In this document: positions 25,790 to 34,034 of the stretch, one piece after another
Position numbering within the stretch: the first letter of the stretch is position 1
Layout: each line of letters begins with the position of its first letter
Assembly: GCF_015291645.1 (NCBI RefSeq)
Contig: NZ_CP030055.1
Coordinates: forward strand, 4,402,001 to 4,466,000
Direction: 5' to 3'
DNA: 64,000 nt
Origin: Bradyrhizobium sp. CCBAU 53340
GTDB lineage: Bacteria > Pseudomonadota > Alphaproteobacteria > Rhizobiales > Xanthobacteraceae
Notes under the pieces: generated by a model
Seen by the model: the letters and a program-made list of their open reading frames with translations, nothing else
The model's database searches: none
Told to the model about the DNA's origin: nothing
Position numbers and translations under genes: made by a program

Positions 25790-26242
25790 TCAGCCAACGC
25801 GCAGCTTCCGGATAAGGGCATTTTCCAAGACGGGCTCGAATGTCCAATCGGCGGCCATGCATTCGAACGTCTCATCGCGGAAATAGAACAGAAAATGACG
25901 CGACGACGTCGAAGTCCCGCCCACGAGCTCCCAGTCTATCGGATCCATCATATGGGGATCACAACCCGCAATCTCGTAGAATTCGCCCCAGCGTGGCGCC
26001 AACTTGCTGTAACGGCATTGTCCGCGAGACCACCCCTCATCGTTGGTCGCTCCGAGGCGATACCGGACGCAATTGCTAAAGCGAAGGATGCCTTGGTCCT
26101 CCTCCGCAAACGACGTGAATTGAAAAGGGTTGAGCAGGAAGCTCAGCAGGACGTCATGGCCGGATATGGCCACGTGCGGCCACGGAGCATTCGGCTCTGC
26201 GTTCCATCCTTCGTTCAGCTTTCGAAATGACAATTGCCCCAA
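25790..26242 (-). CDS. Uncharacterised protein, 150 residues
   Basis: I do not recognise the family. The chain is soluble, without a signal peptide or membrane segment, and rich in aromatic residues. Notable blocks are FRKLNEGWNAEPNAPWPHVAIS, LSFLLNPFQFTSF, NDEGWSRGQCRYSKLAPRWGEFYEI and SSRHFLFYFRDETFECMAADW. Two TTG codons are the only candidate starts; the first (26242) has GAGAG upstream. GC content looks lower than in its neighbours. It sits between two DMT exporter genes on the same strand. Small soluble aromatic-rich proteins of this sort include immunity and lipid-binding proteins, but nothing here proves either. Confidence 0.6.
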   Translation of the reverse strand: MGQLSFRKLNEGWNAEPNAPWPHVAISGHDVLLSFLLNPFQFTSFAEEDQGILRFSNCVRYRLGATNDEGWSRGQCRYSKLAPRWGEFYEIAGCDPHMMDPIDWELVGGTSTSSRHFLFYFRDETFECMAADWTFEPVLENALIRKLRVG

Positions 26243-26266
26243 ATGTCACTCTCAGAAGTTGGCCAG

Positions 26267-27142
26267 TCAGACTTCTTCGCGCTTCTGCGCGGTCCCAGCG
26301 ATATCGGCGATCACCGCCCCGATCACCAGCGCCCCGCCAACAAGCGCATGCACGGCCGGCACCTCGCGGAAAGCGACCCAGATCCAGAACGCCATCAACG
26401 GCGTCTCCAGCGTGGCGATCAGCGATGCCTGCCCTGACGGCAACAGGCGCGAGCCGAGCATATAGAAGGTCAGGCCGAGCGCGACCTGGAGACAGCCGAA
26501 CATCGCGAGGATCGTGAGGTTGTGGCCGCCGACATGGGCGATGTCGTGGGCGAGCGGCAGGCTGACGAGGCTGCCGATGAAATTCGAGAGCGCAGCCGCC
26601 GCCACCATCGACGTCTCGCGATGGCGCCGAACCACGACCGTCATGGCCGATATGGCGAGCACCATGAGACAGCTCAACGCCACGCCGCCGACATCGGCGC
26701 CGGCCTGGATGCCGCCGACGGTGATGGCCACGCCGGCAAACGCAACGAGGCTCGCGATCAGCGTGCGCCGTGTCGCGGCTTCGCCGAGCCACAGCCATGC
26801 CAATGCCGCCGCAACGAACGGCTGGGTTGCGATCAGCACCGCGACGTTCATCACCTTGGTCATCTGCAGCGCGGGGATGAACGAGATCATGCCGATGGCG
26901 GACAGAGAGGCGACGAGCAAACCGCCGCGTCCCGGCACCACCAATTGCCCGAGCGCGCCGCGCCCCTGCATCAGGACGAGAATCGCCGAGATCAGGCTGC
27001 CGCCGAACAGGCCGCGCCAGAACAGGATGGTCCAGGGATCGAACGGCAACAGCCGCGTGAAGAACGGCGCCGTGCTCCAGGCAATCGCCGCCGCAGCAAC
27101 GAGGGCAATGCCGAGACCGCGTTCCGATCGAGGCTGCCCCAT
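26267..27142 (-). CDS. DMT superfamily transporter (EamA)
   Basis: 291-residue ten-helix EamA exporter. It starts MGQPRSERGLGIALVAAAAIAWSTAPFFTRLLPFDPWTILFWRGLFGG, with the WRGLFGG motif after helix 2, and the second repeat begins near residue 150 (GVALSCLMVLAISAMTVVVRRHR). The C-terminal GGALVIGAVIADI is usual. It lies 14 bases downstream of the 3-hydroxyisobutyrate dehydrogenase-like gene on the same strand, so the two are likely cotranscribed, and export of a related carboxylic acid or amino acid is possible though unproven. Confidence 0.86.
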   Translation of the reverse strand: MGQPRSERGLGIALVAAAAIAWSTAPFFTRLLPFDPWTILFWRGLFGGSLISAILVLMQGRGALGQLVVPGRGGLLVASLSAIGMISFIPALQMTKVMNVAVLIATQPFVAAALAWLWLGEAATRRTLIASLVAFAGVAITVGGIQAGADVGGVALSCLMVLAISAMTVVVRRHRETSMVAAAALSNFIGSLVSLPLAHDIAHVGGHNLTILAMFGCLQVALGLTFYMLGSRLLPSGQASLIATLETPLMAFWIWVAFREVPAVHALVGGALVIGAVIADIAGTAQKREEV

Positions 27143-27156
27143 GTCGAACTTCCCGA

Positions 27157-28038
27157 TTAAGACGGCTTTCTCGGCCGCGACACCAGCTCGATCATCCTGC
27201 CTTCGTCCTCGTCCGGCATCGCCGCCGTCGCCCGCGCGTAGGACTCGACCGCGGCGTGCGCGACCAGCGGCTTATCGGCCAGCAGGCTCTCGGCGAGCCT
27301 GACGGCATAGGCCGCATCCTTGTGCCGCAACGCCGTCGTGAAGGTCGCGTGGCTGAAGTCGCGCGCCACCATGCGCTTGGAATGACGCTGGACCTGGGGG
27401 CTGGCGGCAACACCCGCCTGGATCGACTCCAGCACCAGCTTCATGTCGAGCCCGGCCTGCTCGGCGATCGCGAGCCCTTCGGCGAGGCCCGCGATCTGGA
27501 TCGCGCCCAGGAGATTGTTGATGAGCTTGTAGACCGTGCCGGCGCCGACCGCGCCGAAATGGCGGATGGTCGCGCCGATCGGTTCGAGATAAGGCCGCAC
27601 GCGATCGAGGTCGGCAGCATCCGCGCCGACCAGCAGCGTCAGCTTTCCGCTTGCAGCCGCATCCGGCGCACCCGTCACGGGGCAATCGACATAGATCAGG
27701 CCACGCGCGTTCATCTCGCGGCCCATCTCGCGGGCGTGATCATAGGAGACGGTGGAGCACTCGATCGCGATGGTGCCTGATTTCATCGCCTTGGCCGCGC
27801 CCTTGGGCCCGAGCCAGACCGCGCGCGAGGCCTCGTCATCGGCGACCATGGCCACGACCGCGTCGGCATCGATCGCGGCATCCTCAGGCGACGTCGCCCA
27901 CTTCGCGCCGCGCGCGATCAGATCTTCCGCCTTGGCCTTGCTGCGATTCCACAGCGTCACCGTGAAGCCGGCATCGAGATAGCGGCCGGCCATGCCGTGG
28001 CCCATCCGCCCCAATCCGATGAAGGCGACGCGGGGCAT
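27157..28038 (-). CDS. NAD(P)-dependent 3-hydroxyisobutyrate dehydrogenase-family enzyme
   Basis: 293-residue beta-hydroxyacid dehydrogenase. The N-terminal Rossmann motif is FIGLGRMGHGMAGRYLDAGFTVTLWNRS; the substrate-binding VDCPVTGAPDAAASGKL and the catalytic-lysine region GTVYKLINNLLGAIQIAGLAEGLAI follow, then an all-helical dimerisation domain. Family members oxidise 3-hydroxyisobutyrate, tartronate semialdehyde, 6-phosphogluconate analogues or 4-hydroxybutyrate, and the sequence alone does not select among them. It begins two bases after the end of prfB and is followed by a DMT exporter, so it may be part of the prfB-distal transcript. Confidence 0.87.
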   Translation of the reverse strand: MPRVAFIGLGRMGHGMAGRYLDAGFTVTLWNRSKAKAEDLIARGAKWATSPEDAAIDADAVVAMVADDEASRAVWLGPKGAAKAMKSGTIAIECSTVSYDHAREMGREMNARGLIYVDCPVTGAPDAAASGKLTLLVGADAADLDRVRPYLEPIGATIRHFGAVGAGTVYKLINNLLGAIQIAGLAEGLAIAEQAGLDMKLVLESIQAGVAASPQVQRHSKRMVARDFSHATFTTALRHKDAAYAVRLAESLLADKPLVAHAAVESYARATAAMPDEDEGRMIELVSRPRKPS

Positions 28039-28040
28039 GA

Positions 28041-29172
28041 TCAGTCCACGTCCTGGACATCGCCGGCGGTGGTCCCGAAGGCGCGCTGCGCCAGGGTCGC
28101 GGCCATGAAGTCGTCGAGCTCGCCGTTGAGCACACCGGAGGTGTCGGAGGTCTGCACGCCCGTGCGCAAATCCTTCACCATCTGGTAGGGCTGCAGCACA
28201 TAGGAGCGGATCTGGTGACCCCAGCCGATATCGGTCTTGGCGGCCTGGTCAGCGGCAGCCTTCTCCTCGCGCTTCTTCAGCTCGATCTCGTACAGGCGCG
28301 CGCGCAGCATGTCCCAGGCCTGCGCCCGGTTCTTGTGCTGGGAACGGCCGGCCTGACAGACCACCGCGACGCCGGTCGGGATATGCGTCAGGCGCACCGC
28401 GGATTCGGTCTTGTTGACGTGCTGGCCGCCGGCGCCGCCCGAGCGCATGGTGTCGGTACGGACGTCGGATTCCTTGATGTCGATCTTGATGCTGTCGTCG
28501 ATGACGGGGAAGACCTGCACGCTCGAGAACGAGGTGTGCCGCCGCGCGTTGGAATCGAACGGCGAGATGCGAACGAGACGATGCACGCCGGCCTCCGTCT
28601 TCAGCCAGCCATAGGCATTGTGGCCGGAGATCTGGATGGTCGCCGATTTGATGCCGGCCTCTTCGCCCTCGGACTCTTCGAGGTATTCGACCTTGAAGCC
28701 GTGATTTTCGGCCCAGCGCGTGTACATGCGCAGCAGCATCTGCGCCCAATCCTGGCTCTCGGTGCCGCCGGCGCCGGCATGGACCTCGAGATAGGAATCG
28801 AAGCGGTCGGCCTCGCCCGACAACAGCGCCTCGAGCTCGCGCCGCGCCACTTCCTTCTTGAGGTTCTTGAGCGCGGCTTCAGCCTCGGCCACGACACCGG
28901 TATCGCCCTCGGCCTCGCCGAGTTCGATCATGCCGATGTCGTCTTCGAGCTCCTGCTCGACCTTGCCGATGCCCGAGAGCGAATCCTCCAGCGAGGTGCG
29001 CTCCTGCATCAGCTTCTGGGCTTTCTGGGGATCGTTCCAGAGGTTGGGATCTTCTGCGAGCTTGTTCAGCTCAGCGAGGCGCGCCGTCGATTTCTCGACG
29101 TCAAAGATGCCTCCTCAGCAGCCCGACTGACTGCTTGATCTCTTCTACCAACCGTTCGATTTCGGCGCGCAT
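28041..29172 (-). CDS. prfB: Peptide chain release factor 2, programmed +1 frameshift
   Basis: RF2 terminates translation at UGA and UAA. The gene is split over two frames: 23 codons from the ATG at 29172 ([17 protein letters not shown]...) to an in-frame TGA at 29103-29101, then 353 residues in the +1 frame, 376 in all. The site is canonical: a Shine-Dalgarno-like AGGAGG (29115-29110), three bases, then CTT TGA C. The ribosome slips on CTT and reads GAC, so scarce RF2 raises its own synthesis. The SPF anticodon-like motif ([11 protein letters not shown]) and the GGQ hydrolysis motif ([16 protein letters not shown]) are intact. It sits downstream of mrcA and amiC on the same strand, a conserved order. 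A single-frame annotation from 29009 would lose the N-terminus. Confidence 0.96.
29100..29115 (-). promoter_or_regulatory. RF2 programmed frameshift site
   Basis: AGGAGG-CAT-CTT-TGA-C on the minus strand. The internal Shine-Dalgarno pairs with 16S rRNA, CTT is the slippery codon and TGA the sensor stop, as in most bacterial prfB genes. Confidence 0.95.
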
Positions 29173-29283
29173 GTGGTTCTCTGATGTCGCGGAATGGGTC
29201 CGCGTTCGATTGCAACGGGATGTAACGGCGGCAGCGCCAAAGCGCAACCGCCGGAACAGGGTTCGTTTGCCTTGTCCTAAGCC

Positions 29284-31794
29284 TTAGTACAGCCCGCCGG
29301 TGCCCGGCCGCATGAAGAAGCCGGAATCCGGCTGCTGTTGCTGCGACGCCGGCACGCCGCCGCGCCCATCGGCGTCGGCAACGCCGATCACCGAGTAATT
29401 GTCCGGCGGCGCCGTGCCCGGCTTGAAGGCTTCCAGAATGGTTCCGCCGGTCTCGCCGGGGCCGGCGCGCATGCCGGTCTTGGCGACGACGCGGATCAGC
29501 TTGATGCCGGCCGGCACCTTGAACGGAACGGCGGGCTTGTCGGCGAGCGCGAGTTTGAGGAAGTCGCGCGCGATCGGAGCCGCCAGATGGCCGCCGGTCG
29601 CGGCGTTGCCTTTGCCGAGCGGACGCGGCTTGTCGTAACCCATGTAGATCGCGACTGCGATGTCAGGCGAGAAGCCGACGAACCAGGCATCCTTGGCCTC
29701 GTTGGTCGTGCCCGTCTTGCCGGCGATCGGCTTGCCGACCTCCCTCACCACGGTCGCAGTACCGGCCTGCACCACGCCTTCCATCAGCTCGGTGATCTGA
29801 TAGGCGGTCATGGAGTCCAGCACCTGCTCGCGGCGGTCGATCAGCTGCGGCTCGGGCTGGTTCTTCCAGCCGCCGGGCGCATCGCAGCCGCGGCATTCGC
29901 GCTGGTCGTGCTTGAAGATGGTGTGGCCGTAGCGGTCCTGGATACGGTCGATCAGGGTCGGCTTCACGCGGCGCCCGCCATTGGCGATCATCGAATAGGC
30001 CGTGACCATGCGCATCGCCGTCGTCTCGCCGGCGCCGAGTGCGTAGGAGAGATAGTTCGGCAGCTCGTCATAGACGCCGAAGCGGCGCGCATATTCGCCG
30101 ATCAGGGGCATGCCGATGTCCTGCGCAAGCCGCACGGTCACCGTATTGAGTGACTGCCGCAGCGCGTTCCGCAGCGTCACCGGCCCCTGATATTTGTTCG
30201 CCGAGAAGTTTTCAGGCCGCCACACGCCGGCGCCCTGCCCCTGATCGATCTCGATCGGCGCGTCGAGCACGACGGTTGACGGCGTGTAGCCGTTGTCGAG
30301 CGCGGCCGAATAGACGATCGGCTTGAACGACGACCCAGGCTGCCGGTAGGCCTGCGTGGCGCGGTTGAACTGGCTCTGGTCGAACGAGAAGCCGCCGACC
30401 ATCGCGAGCACGCGGCCGGTCCAGGGGTCCATCACCACCATTGCGCCCGACACTTCGGGGATCTGGCGAAGACGGTACTGACCTTCGACCGGCTGCCCCT
30501 CCTTGGTGTAGAGCGGATCGGCATAGATCACGTCGCCGGGCTGCAGCACCTGCGCCACCGAGGTCGGCGTCTTGCCCTTGGCGTTGCCCTGCGTCGCCCG
30601 CGCCCAGCGCACACCGTCGAGCGTCACGAGACCGGTCTCGCGCTGCTTGCTGACGGCGCCGCCGAGTTCGCGGTTCGGCTGGAAGCCGATGCGCGCCGAC
30701 TGGTCGCTGGTTTCCAGCACCACCGCCATGCGCCACGGCGAGATGTCGGAGAGCGACTTGATCTCCGCGAGCTTCACGCCCCAGTCGCCCGAGATATCGA
30801 GCTTGCTGATGGCGCCGCGATAGCCCTGCTGCTCGTCATAGTTCACGAGACCGGTGACCATGGTCTTGCGGGCCATGACCTGGATCTTCGGATCGAGCGT
30901 GGTGCGGACCGAGAGGCCGCCCTCGTACAGCTTCTTCTCGCCGTAGCGCTCGAAGATGTCGCGGCGGACTTCCTCGGCGAAATATTCGCCGGCGAAGGTG
31001 TGGGCACCGTTGGAACGGCTGGTGACGACCAGCGGCTCCTTGCGCGCCTTGTCGGCGTCAGCCTGCTTGATCCAGCCGTTCTCCTGGAGACGGTCGATCA
31101 CGTAGTTGCGGCGCTCGATGGCGCGATCGCGGTTGCGCACCGGATGCAGCGTCGCCGGCATCTTCGGCAGCGCCGCGAGGTAGGAAGCCTCCGCCACGGT
31201 GAGCTCATTCACCGACTTGTCGAAATAGACCAGCGAGGCGGCGGCGATGCCGTAGGCGCCGAGGCCGAGATAGATTTCGTTCAGATACAGCTCGAGGATC
31301 TTGTCCTTCGAATAGGTCTTCTCGATGCGCATCGCGAGCAAGGCTTCCTTGATCTTGCGCGAGAAAGAGACCTCGTTGGTCAGCAGGAAATTCTTGGCGA
31401 CCTGCTGGGTGATCGTGGAGGCACCTTGCGGACGGCGGTTGGAGCCGTAGTTCTGAAGATAAAGCAGACCCGCGCGCGCCATGCCGGTGTAGTCGATGCC
31501 GCCATGCTCGTAGAAATTCTTGTCTTCGGCGGCGAGGAAGGCGTTGATCACGAGCTTCGGCACCGCCTGGATCGGCAAATAGAGCCGGCGCTCCTTGGCG
31601 TATTCGCCGAGCAGCGAGCCGTCGACCGCGTGCACGCGCGTCATTACCGGCGGCTCGTAATCCTGAAGCTGAGAGTAGTCGGGCAAGTCCTTGGAGAAAT
31701 GCCAGATCAGGCCTGCCACGGCACCGACACCGACAAGGAACACCACCGTTCCCGCGGCGAACAGGAAGCCCATGAACCGCACAAGCAAGCGCAT
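29284..31794 (-). CDS. mrcA: Penicillin-binding protein 1A (bifunctional class A PBP)
   Basis: 836-residue class A PBP that polymerises and crosslinks peptidoglycan at the inner membrane. An N-terminal anchor (residues ~8-30) is followed by the glycosyltransferase domain (about 55-230; EDKNFYEHGGIDYTG with the catalytic Glu, then GASTITQQVAKNFLL and KILELYLNEIYLG). A linker/OB-like region spans about 315-435. The transpeptidase domain (about 440-760) carries GSSFK (serine nucleophile), SLNTV and KTGTTNEAKDAWFVGF. A Gly/Gln-rich tail ends the chain. It is flanked by amiC upstream and prfB downstream, as in many alphaproteobacteria. Beta-lactams target it, which connects it to the beta-lactamase at 61 kb. 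Confidence 0.94.
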   Translation of the reverse strand: MRLLVRFMGFLFAAGTVVFLVGVGAVAGLIWHFSKDLPDYSQLQDYEPPVMTRVHAVDGSLLGEYAKERRLYLPIQAVPKLVINAFLAAEDKNFYEHGGIDYTGMARAGLLYLQNYGSNRRPQGASTITQQVAKNFLLTNEVSFSRKIKEALLAMRIEKTYSKDKILELYLNEIYLGLGAYGIAAASLVYFDKSVNELTVAEASYLAALPKMPATLHPVRNRDRAIERRNYVIDRLQENGWIKQADADKARKEPLVVTSRSNGAHTFAGEYFAEEVRRDIFERYGEKKLYEGGLSVRTTLDPKIQVMARKTMVTGLVNYDEQQGYRGAISKLDISGDWGVKLAEIKSLSDISPWRMAVVLETSDQSARIGFQPNRELGGAVSKQRETGLVTLDGVRWARATQGNAKGKTPTSVAQVLQPGDVIYADPLYTKEGQPVEGQYRLRQIPEVSGAMVVMDPWTGRVLAMVGGFSFDQSQFNRATQAYRQPGSSFKPIVYSAALDNGYTPSTVVLDAPIEIDQGQGAGVWRPENFSANKYQGPVTLRNALRQSLNTVTVRLAQDIGMPLIGEYARRFGVYDELPNYLSYALGAGETTAMRMVTAYSMIANGGRRVKPTLIDRIQDRYGHTIFKHDQRECRGCDAPGGWKNQPEPQLIDRREQVLDSMTAYQITELMEGVVQAGTATVVREVGKPIAGKTGTTNEAKDAWFVGFSPDIAVAIYMGYDKPRPLGKGNAATGGHLAAPIARDFLKLALADKPAVPFKVPAGIKLIRVVAKTGMRAGPGETGGTILEAFKPGTAPPDNYSVIGVADADGRGGVPASQQQQPDSGFFMRPGTGGLY

Positions 31795-32028
31795 TATGTG
31801 TTTATCCGTTCAATTCCAGGATCAGCCCAAAGGCACCTAAAACAAGGCACCCCAAACGGGCGCCGTCCTCACGTCGCGAATTCACCGGCCTACTCAATAC
31901 CATCAATGCCGGACCGAAAGACGCCTGCCGAACGGGATTCTCGTCGATTCCGGAACCCCCTGCGTCGTTTTTATAAGGCGTCCGCTGTGGCCAAACTAGG
32001 GCTTAACGGCTGATCCGGCATTCCCTTC

Positions 32029-33327
32029 TTAATTCCCGGCGCCTGCCGTCGCCATCCGCTTGGCCAGGAAGGTATCGATTGCCTGGGCCATCGAGCCGAC
32101 TGCCTTGGAGCGCCAGCCCTCGGACACGAGGTGCTCGAGATCGCCCTTGTTGGAGACATAGCCGATCTCGACCAGGACCGACGGAACGTCAGGAGCCTTC
32201 AGCACCCGGAAGCCGGCCGACTTCAGGGGATGCTTGTGCATCCGCACTGTCGACTTCATTTCGCCCATCAGCAAATGGGCAAAACGGTTTGAAAAGGTGC
32301 GGGTTTCCCGCTGCGTGAGATCGATCAGGATGTCGGCGACATCGGTCGGCTCTTCCGCCAGATTGAAGCCGGCAATCGCATCGGCGCGGTTTTCGGCGTC
32401 GGCCAGCCGCTGCGCCTCGGCGTCCGAGGCCTTGTCCGAGAGCGTGTAGATGGTGGCGCCCTGGGCATCGCCCTCGGCCTTCGGCAGCGCGTCGGCGTGG
32501 ATCGACACGAACAGCGCAGCGTTCAGATTGCGGGCGACCTTGGGCCGGTCATTGAGCGGAATGAAGGTGTCGTCGTCCCGCGTCATGACCACCCGGTATT
32601 TGCCTGATTTTTCCAGCCGGTCGCGCAGCGCGAGGCCAAAGGCGAGCACCAGGTTCTTCTCGCTCTCGCCGCTCGACTGGGTGCCGTTGTCGATGCCGCC
32701 ATGGCCGGGATCGATGACGACGACCGGACGGCCGTTGGAAGCGGTCCCCGGCTTCTGCGGCGCCGGTTCCGGCACAGCGGAAACTGCCGCCGGCGGCAGC
32801 GCGGCGATGGCCGGCCGCAATTCAGGGCGATTCTCCGGGACCGGCGTCTGCACGAAGGTGGCGCGATCGACCTCCTCCAGTTCGAGCACCAGCCTGGCCG
32901 GCTGACCATTGGCCGCCTCGAGCACGTAGGAATTGGCGATCTTGGCGGGACCGGTCAGGTCGAATACGATTCGGGAGCCGCCGGGCATCACGAGCCCATA
33001 GCGAAACGCCTTGACCAGCCCTCGCCCGGCTCCACTCCCCGGCGCCAGCTGAAAATTGACCTGGGGGATGTCGACCACGACCCGGTAGGGATCGGCGAGC
33101 GTCGCGGTGCGGAAACTGACGGTCTGGTCAAGGTCGAGAATGAAGCGGGTCTGCTTGCTGTCACCAGCCAGGCGCGCAGCCGTGGCGACCGGGAAATTCG
33201 CCGTCGCGACAGAGGGTTGCGATGGGCTTTCGGCCGCATTCAGGCGCGAGGAATCGCCGCACGGCACTACCGCGGCGCACAGCAGCGCAAACCCCAGCAA
33301 AACCCGTTGATTTGTGCGGCTCGCCAC
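32029..33327 (-). CDS. amiC: N-acetylmuramoyl-L-alanine amidase with AMIN domain
   Basis: 432-residue periplasmic zinc amidase that cleaves the MurNAc-L-Ala bond to separate daughter cells. A signal-like N-terminus (MASRTNQRVLLGFALLCAAVVP, cut near 30) is followed by an AMIN domain (about 50-150; TRFILDLDQTVSFRT, GSRIVFDLTGPAKI) that targets septal peptidoglycan, a Pro-rich linker, and an Amidase_3 domain (about 200-420). Zinc ligands and catalytic residues are in VIDPGHGGIDNG, ESEKNL, FVSIHADAL and VLVEIGYVSN. It is 234 bases upstream of mrcA and divergent from rne. A TTAA-N7-TTAA box lies 50 bases before the start and suggests cell-cycle control by CtrA. Confidence 0.93.
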   Translation of the reverse strand: MASRTNQRVLLGFALLCAAVVPCGDSSRLNAAESPSQPSVATANFPVATAARLAGDSKQTRFILDLDQTVSFRTATLADPYRVVVDIPQVNFQLAPGSGAGRGLVKAFRYGLVMPGGSRIVFDLTGPAKIANSYVLEAANGQPARLVLELEEVDRATFVQTPVPENRPELRPAIAALPPAAVSAVPEPAPQKPGTASNGRPVVVIDPGHGGIDNGTQSSGESEKNLVLAFGLALRDRLEKSGKYRVVMTRDDDTFIPLNDRPKVARNLNAALFVSIHADALPKAEGDAQGATIYTLSDKASDAEAQRLADAENRADAIAGFNLAEEPTDVADILIDLTQRETRTFSNRFAHLLMGEMKSTVRMHKHPLKSAGFRVLKAPDVPSVLVEIGYVSNKGDLEHLVSEGWRSKAVGSMAQAIDTFLAKRMATAGAGN

Positions 33328-34034
33328 CGAATCCGTGCCTCCGAGCGGCCCTCTTTAACGCATTAGAACCACAGGGTTAATCGATCCTTAATGACACAAA
33401 CGCAAAACTCTCCGACTGTGACCGGCGTGCGACGCTCCCTTGCACGGATGCCCCATTCCTCGTATGTACGGAATGCTGACGGCCGATATTTCCGGTTGTG
33501 TCGCATTCAGCCTCCCGGTGCAGCGCCGGAACTCCCAAGGTTTGGGAATTCCAGCGTTTTCCGTTCCCCTCGAAGACCAGCGCGGTGCGCGGCAGCGAGA
33601 CGGAACGGGGGCAAGCTCCGGCGGCGGACGGTTTCCGGTTACCACCACGTTTCCGGAACGGTTCTGACAGCGACGTAACTCGTTACCCGGTCCCTTGATC
33701 CCAAGGGGGCGGTTCGCAAGTCCCCAAGGCGAGCGCGCTCGCGCCATGCCTGGCCAGCAGCAACTGATTGAGGGGCGGCCCCGCCGCCCGATGTTTCATA
33801 CGGGCCGACGCTTGATGCGCCAGACTGTGCCGACGAATTCTGAAGGACCTTTCGCGACGCTGCGGAGTGCAAATCCCGCGCGCCGCTTCGGTCCTGAAGC
33901 TTCCGGTTCGGCAAGGCGCGAGAGACGGCGTTTCGGCCTTCCCCTCACCCCCGAATCAGGTGGACCGTCGCGTCACCCGGCAGCGCTCTTCGCGCCCACG
34001 GTGAACCGCGCCCACCGCCGCCAAGAGTTAAGAC
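33328..34034. other. Long divergent intergenic region and rne leader
   Basis: About 700 bases without a credible gene separate amiC from rne. GGAACTCCCAA-GGT-TTGGGAATTCC (33528-33552) is a strong hairpin with one mismatch, followed by AGCGTTTTCC, which could be an early terminator or the 3' end of a small RNA. A long structured 5' leader is expected for RNase E messages, which are often autoregulated through their leaders. Short open frames in this region overlap in all frames, lack ribosome sites and show no protein-like composition. Confidence 0.55.
33377..33391. promoter_or_regulatory. Putative CtrA-binding box
   Basis: TTAA-TCGATCC-TTAA is an exact TTAA-N7-TTAA, the core CtrA recognition pattern of alphaproteobacteria. 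It lies 50 bases upstream of amiC and ~640 bases upstream of rne, so amiC is the likelier target. Confidence 0.5.

Noticed and set aside
33391..34034. Several overlapping short frames in the rne leader
   Set aside because: All frames are open over short lengths with no ribosome site, no composition bias and mutual overlap; typical of non-coding GC-rich DNA.
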